59,283 nt of DNA from the NCBI GenBank assembly GCA_016927865.1, contig JAFGLU010000009.1, forward strand, positions 1-59,283, written 5' to 3'. Source of the stretch: Anaerolineaceae bacterium. Its GTDB lineage: Bacteria > Chloroflexota > Anaerolineae > Anaerolineales > Anaerolineaceae. Each line of letters begins with the position of its first letter. Position 1 is the first letter of the stretch. A model generated the notes under the pieces. The model was not told the DNA's origin. It saw only the letters and a program-made list of their open reading frames with translations, and searched no databases. This document shows, piece after piece, positions 58,429 through 59,283 of the stretch. Position numbers and translations under genes: made by a program.

Positions 58429-59283
58429 TCAATTGCTGTCCATTCGCGGGCGGTATTGTAAGGCTTCGGCCAGGTGCTGGGGGAGGATTATCTCGCTGCC
58501 GGCCAGGTCGGCGATGGTGCGGGAGAGCTTGAGGATGCGGTGATAGGCACGGGCTGACAGTTGCAACTGGCTCATGGCGGCTTTCATCAGGCTGCGCCCG
58601 GCGTCGTCGAGGTCGCAGAACTTGCGCACTTCGGCGGGGCGCATGTCGGCGTTGCAGGCCACGCTGGAGCCGGCAAAGCGCTCGCGCTGGATTTGGCGAG
58701 CCGCCTCGACGCGGGCGCGGATGGTCTCGGAAGGCTCGCCCAGGCGGCTGTCGCTGAGCTTGGCGAACTCCACGCGGGGCACGTCGATGTGAATGTCGAT
58801 GCGGTCGAGCAGCGGGCCAGAAATGCGTTTATGATACTTGGTTACGGTGCCGGGCGAGCAGGTGCAGGGCTTGATTGGGTCGCCGTAGTAGCCGCAAGGG
58901 CATGGATTTTTAGCACTCACGAGCTGGAAGTTGGCCGGGAAGGTCAGCGAGCCCTGGGCGCGGCTGATGGTGACGATTTTGTCTTCCATCGGCTGGCGCA
59001 GCACCTCCAACACCCGCGTGCCGAACTCGGGGAGCTCATCCAGGAACAAGACTCCGCGGTGGGCCAGCGAAATCTCGCCGGGGTGGGGCAGGTTGCCGCC
59101 GCCCACCAGCCCGGCGTGCGAGATAGTGTGATGGGGCGCGCGGAAGGGGCGCGACTGGATAAGCGGAATTCCGGGCGGGAGCTGGTCGGCCACCGAGTAA
59201 ATTCGGGTCACGTCCAGGGCTTCGTCGATGCTCATCCTGGGCAGGATGCCGGGCATGGCGCGGGCCAGGAGGGTCTTGCCCGA
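58429..59283 (-). CDS. comM: ComM/YifB family AAA+ ATPase, C-terminal part (5' end outside window)
   Basis: The 285 visible residues include RAPHHTISHAGLVGGG, PGEISLAHRGVLFLDEL with the Walker B, SAKNPCPCGYYGD with a Cys-rich loop (CTC) and the sensor RISGPLLDRIDIHIDV, then the C-terminal Mg-chelatase-like domain. ComM is a branch-migration helicase needed for integrating DNA in natural transformation. The Walker A and N-terminal Lon-like domain lie outside the window. The frame stays open to the edge. Confidence 0.9.
   Translation of the reverse strand, partial: SGKTLLARAMPGILPRMSIDEALDVTRIYSVADQLPPGIPLIQSRPFRAPHHTISHAGLVGGGNLPHPGEISLAHRGVLFLDELPEFGTRVLEVLRQPMEDKIVTISRAQGSLTFPANFQLVSAKNPCPCGYYGDPIKPCTCSPGTVTKYHKRISGPLLDRIDIHIDVPRVEFAKLSDSRLGEPSETIRARVEAARQIQRERFAGSSVACNADMRPAEVRKFCDLDDAGRSLMKAAMSQLQLSARAYHRILKLSRTIADLAGSEIILPQHLAEALQYRPRMDSN

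Noticed and set aside
58429..59283. Magnesium chelatase subunit of chlorophyll synthesis
   Set aside because: The Cys-rich loop and C-terminal domain are those of ComM/YifB; no bacteriochlorophyll genes are nearby.

Overview
The window looks like a chromosomal segment of a GC-rich bacterium, most likely a member of the Chloroflexota (Anaerolineae-like). The assignment rests on gene content and style: dnaX-ybaB-recR order, a HerA-type ATPase, a GAF-rich SpoIIE phosphatase with partner-switching proteins, a family-5 ABC importer with a LacI regulator and a GH95 fucosidase, and many families of dispersed palindromic intergenic repeats. It is an inference. There is no rRNA gene here, and no search could be run.

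Layout. 1-2326: replication and recombination genes (dnaX 3' end, ybaB, recR, nitroreductase), closed by a bidirectional terminator. 2398-8748 (minus): HerA-like ATPase with a membrane-anchored trypsin-like protease, then an alpha/alpha-toroid protein with an UlaG-like metallo-hydrolase. 8967-9527: small Tat-exported protein. 9685-20051: a compact phage-derived cassette with a coiled-coil membrane protein, large terminase, portal, fused prohead protease/major capsid protein, further structural candidates and a holin-like protein. It has no recognisable integrase, repressor, replication gene, endolysin or tape measure, and it is interrupted by host repeat families while every main frame stays open. 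20230-25968: two MFS transporters, an AEC permease, a homologue of kanamycin nucleotidyltransferase ANT(4'), and a methyltransferase. 26271-28612: tightly overlapping operon of DUF3054 protein, ECF sigma factor, anti-sigma factor and NUDIX hydrolase. 28779-35664 (minus): TPR protein, DNA polymerase I, and a three-part protein ending in a catalytically dead IS200/REP-transposase-like domain. 36260-40849: aldo/keto reductase, AlaX editing protein, tRNA-Lys, GlmS. 41026-45663: STAS protein, anti-sigma kinase and GAF/SpoIIE phosphatase. 45709-46399 (minus): DivIC-like protein and tRNA-Leu. 46694-56892: ABC importer operon, divergent LacI regulator and GH95 fucosidase. 56946-59283 (minus): AT-richer GT-C-like membrane protein and the C-terminal part of ComM/YifB.

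The observations most worth following are the apparently domesticated capsid cassette, with an internal Shine-Dalgarno and ATG inside the protease-capsid fusion; the receiver/Roadblock/dead-TnpA fusion next to polA; host repeats that have entered coding frames or supply stop codons; and several genes with a -10 box so close to the start codon that leaderless mRNAs are likely.
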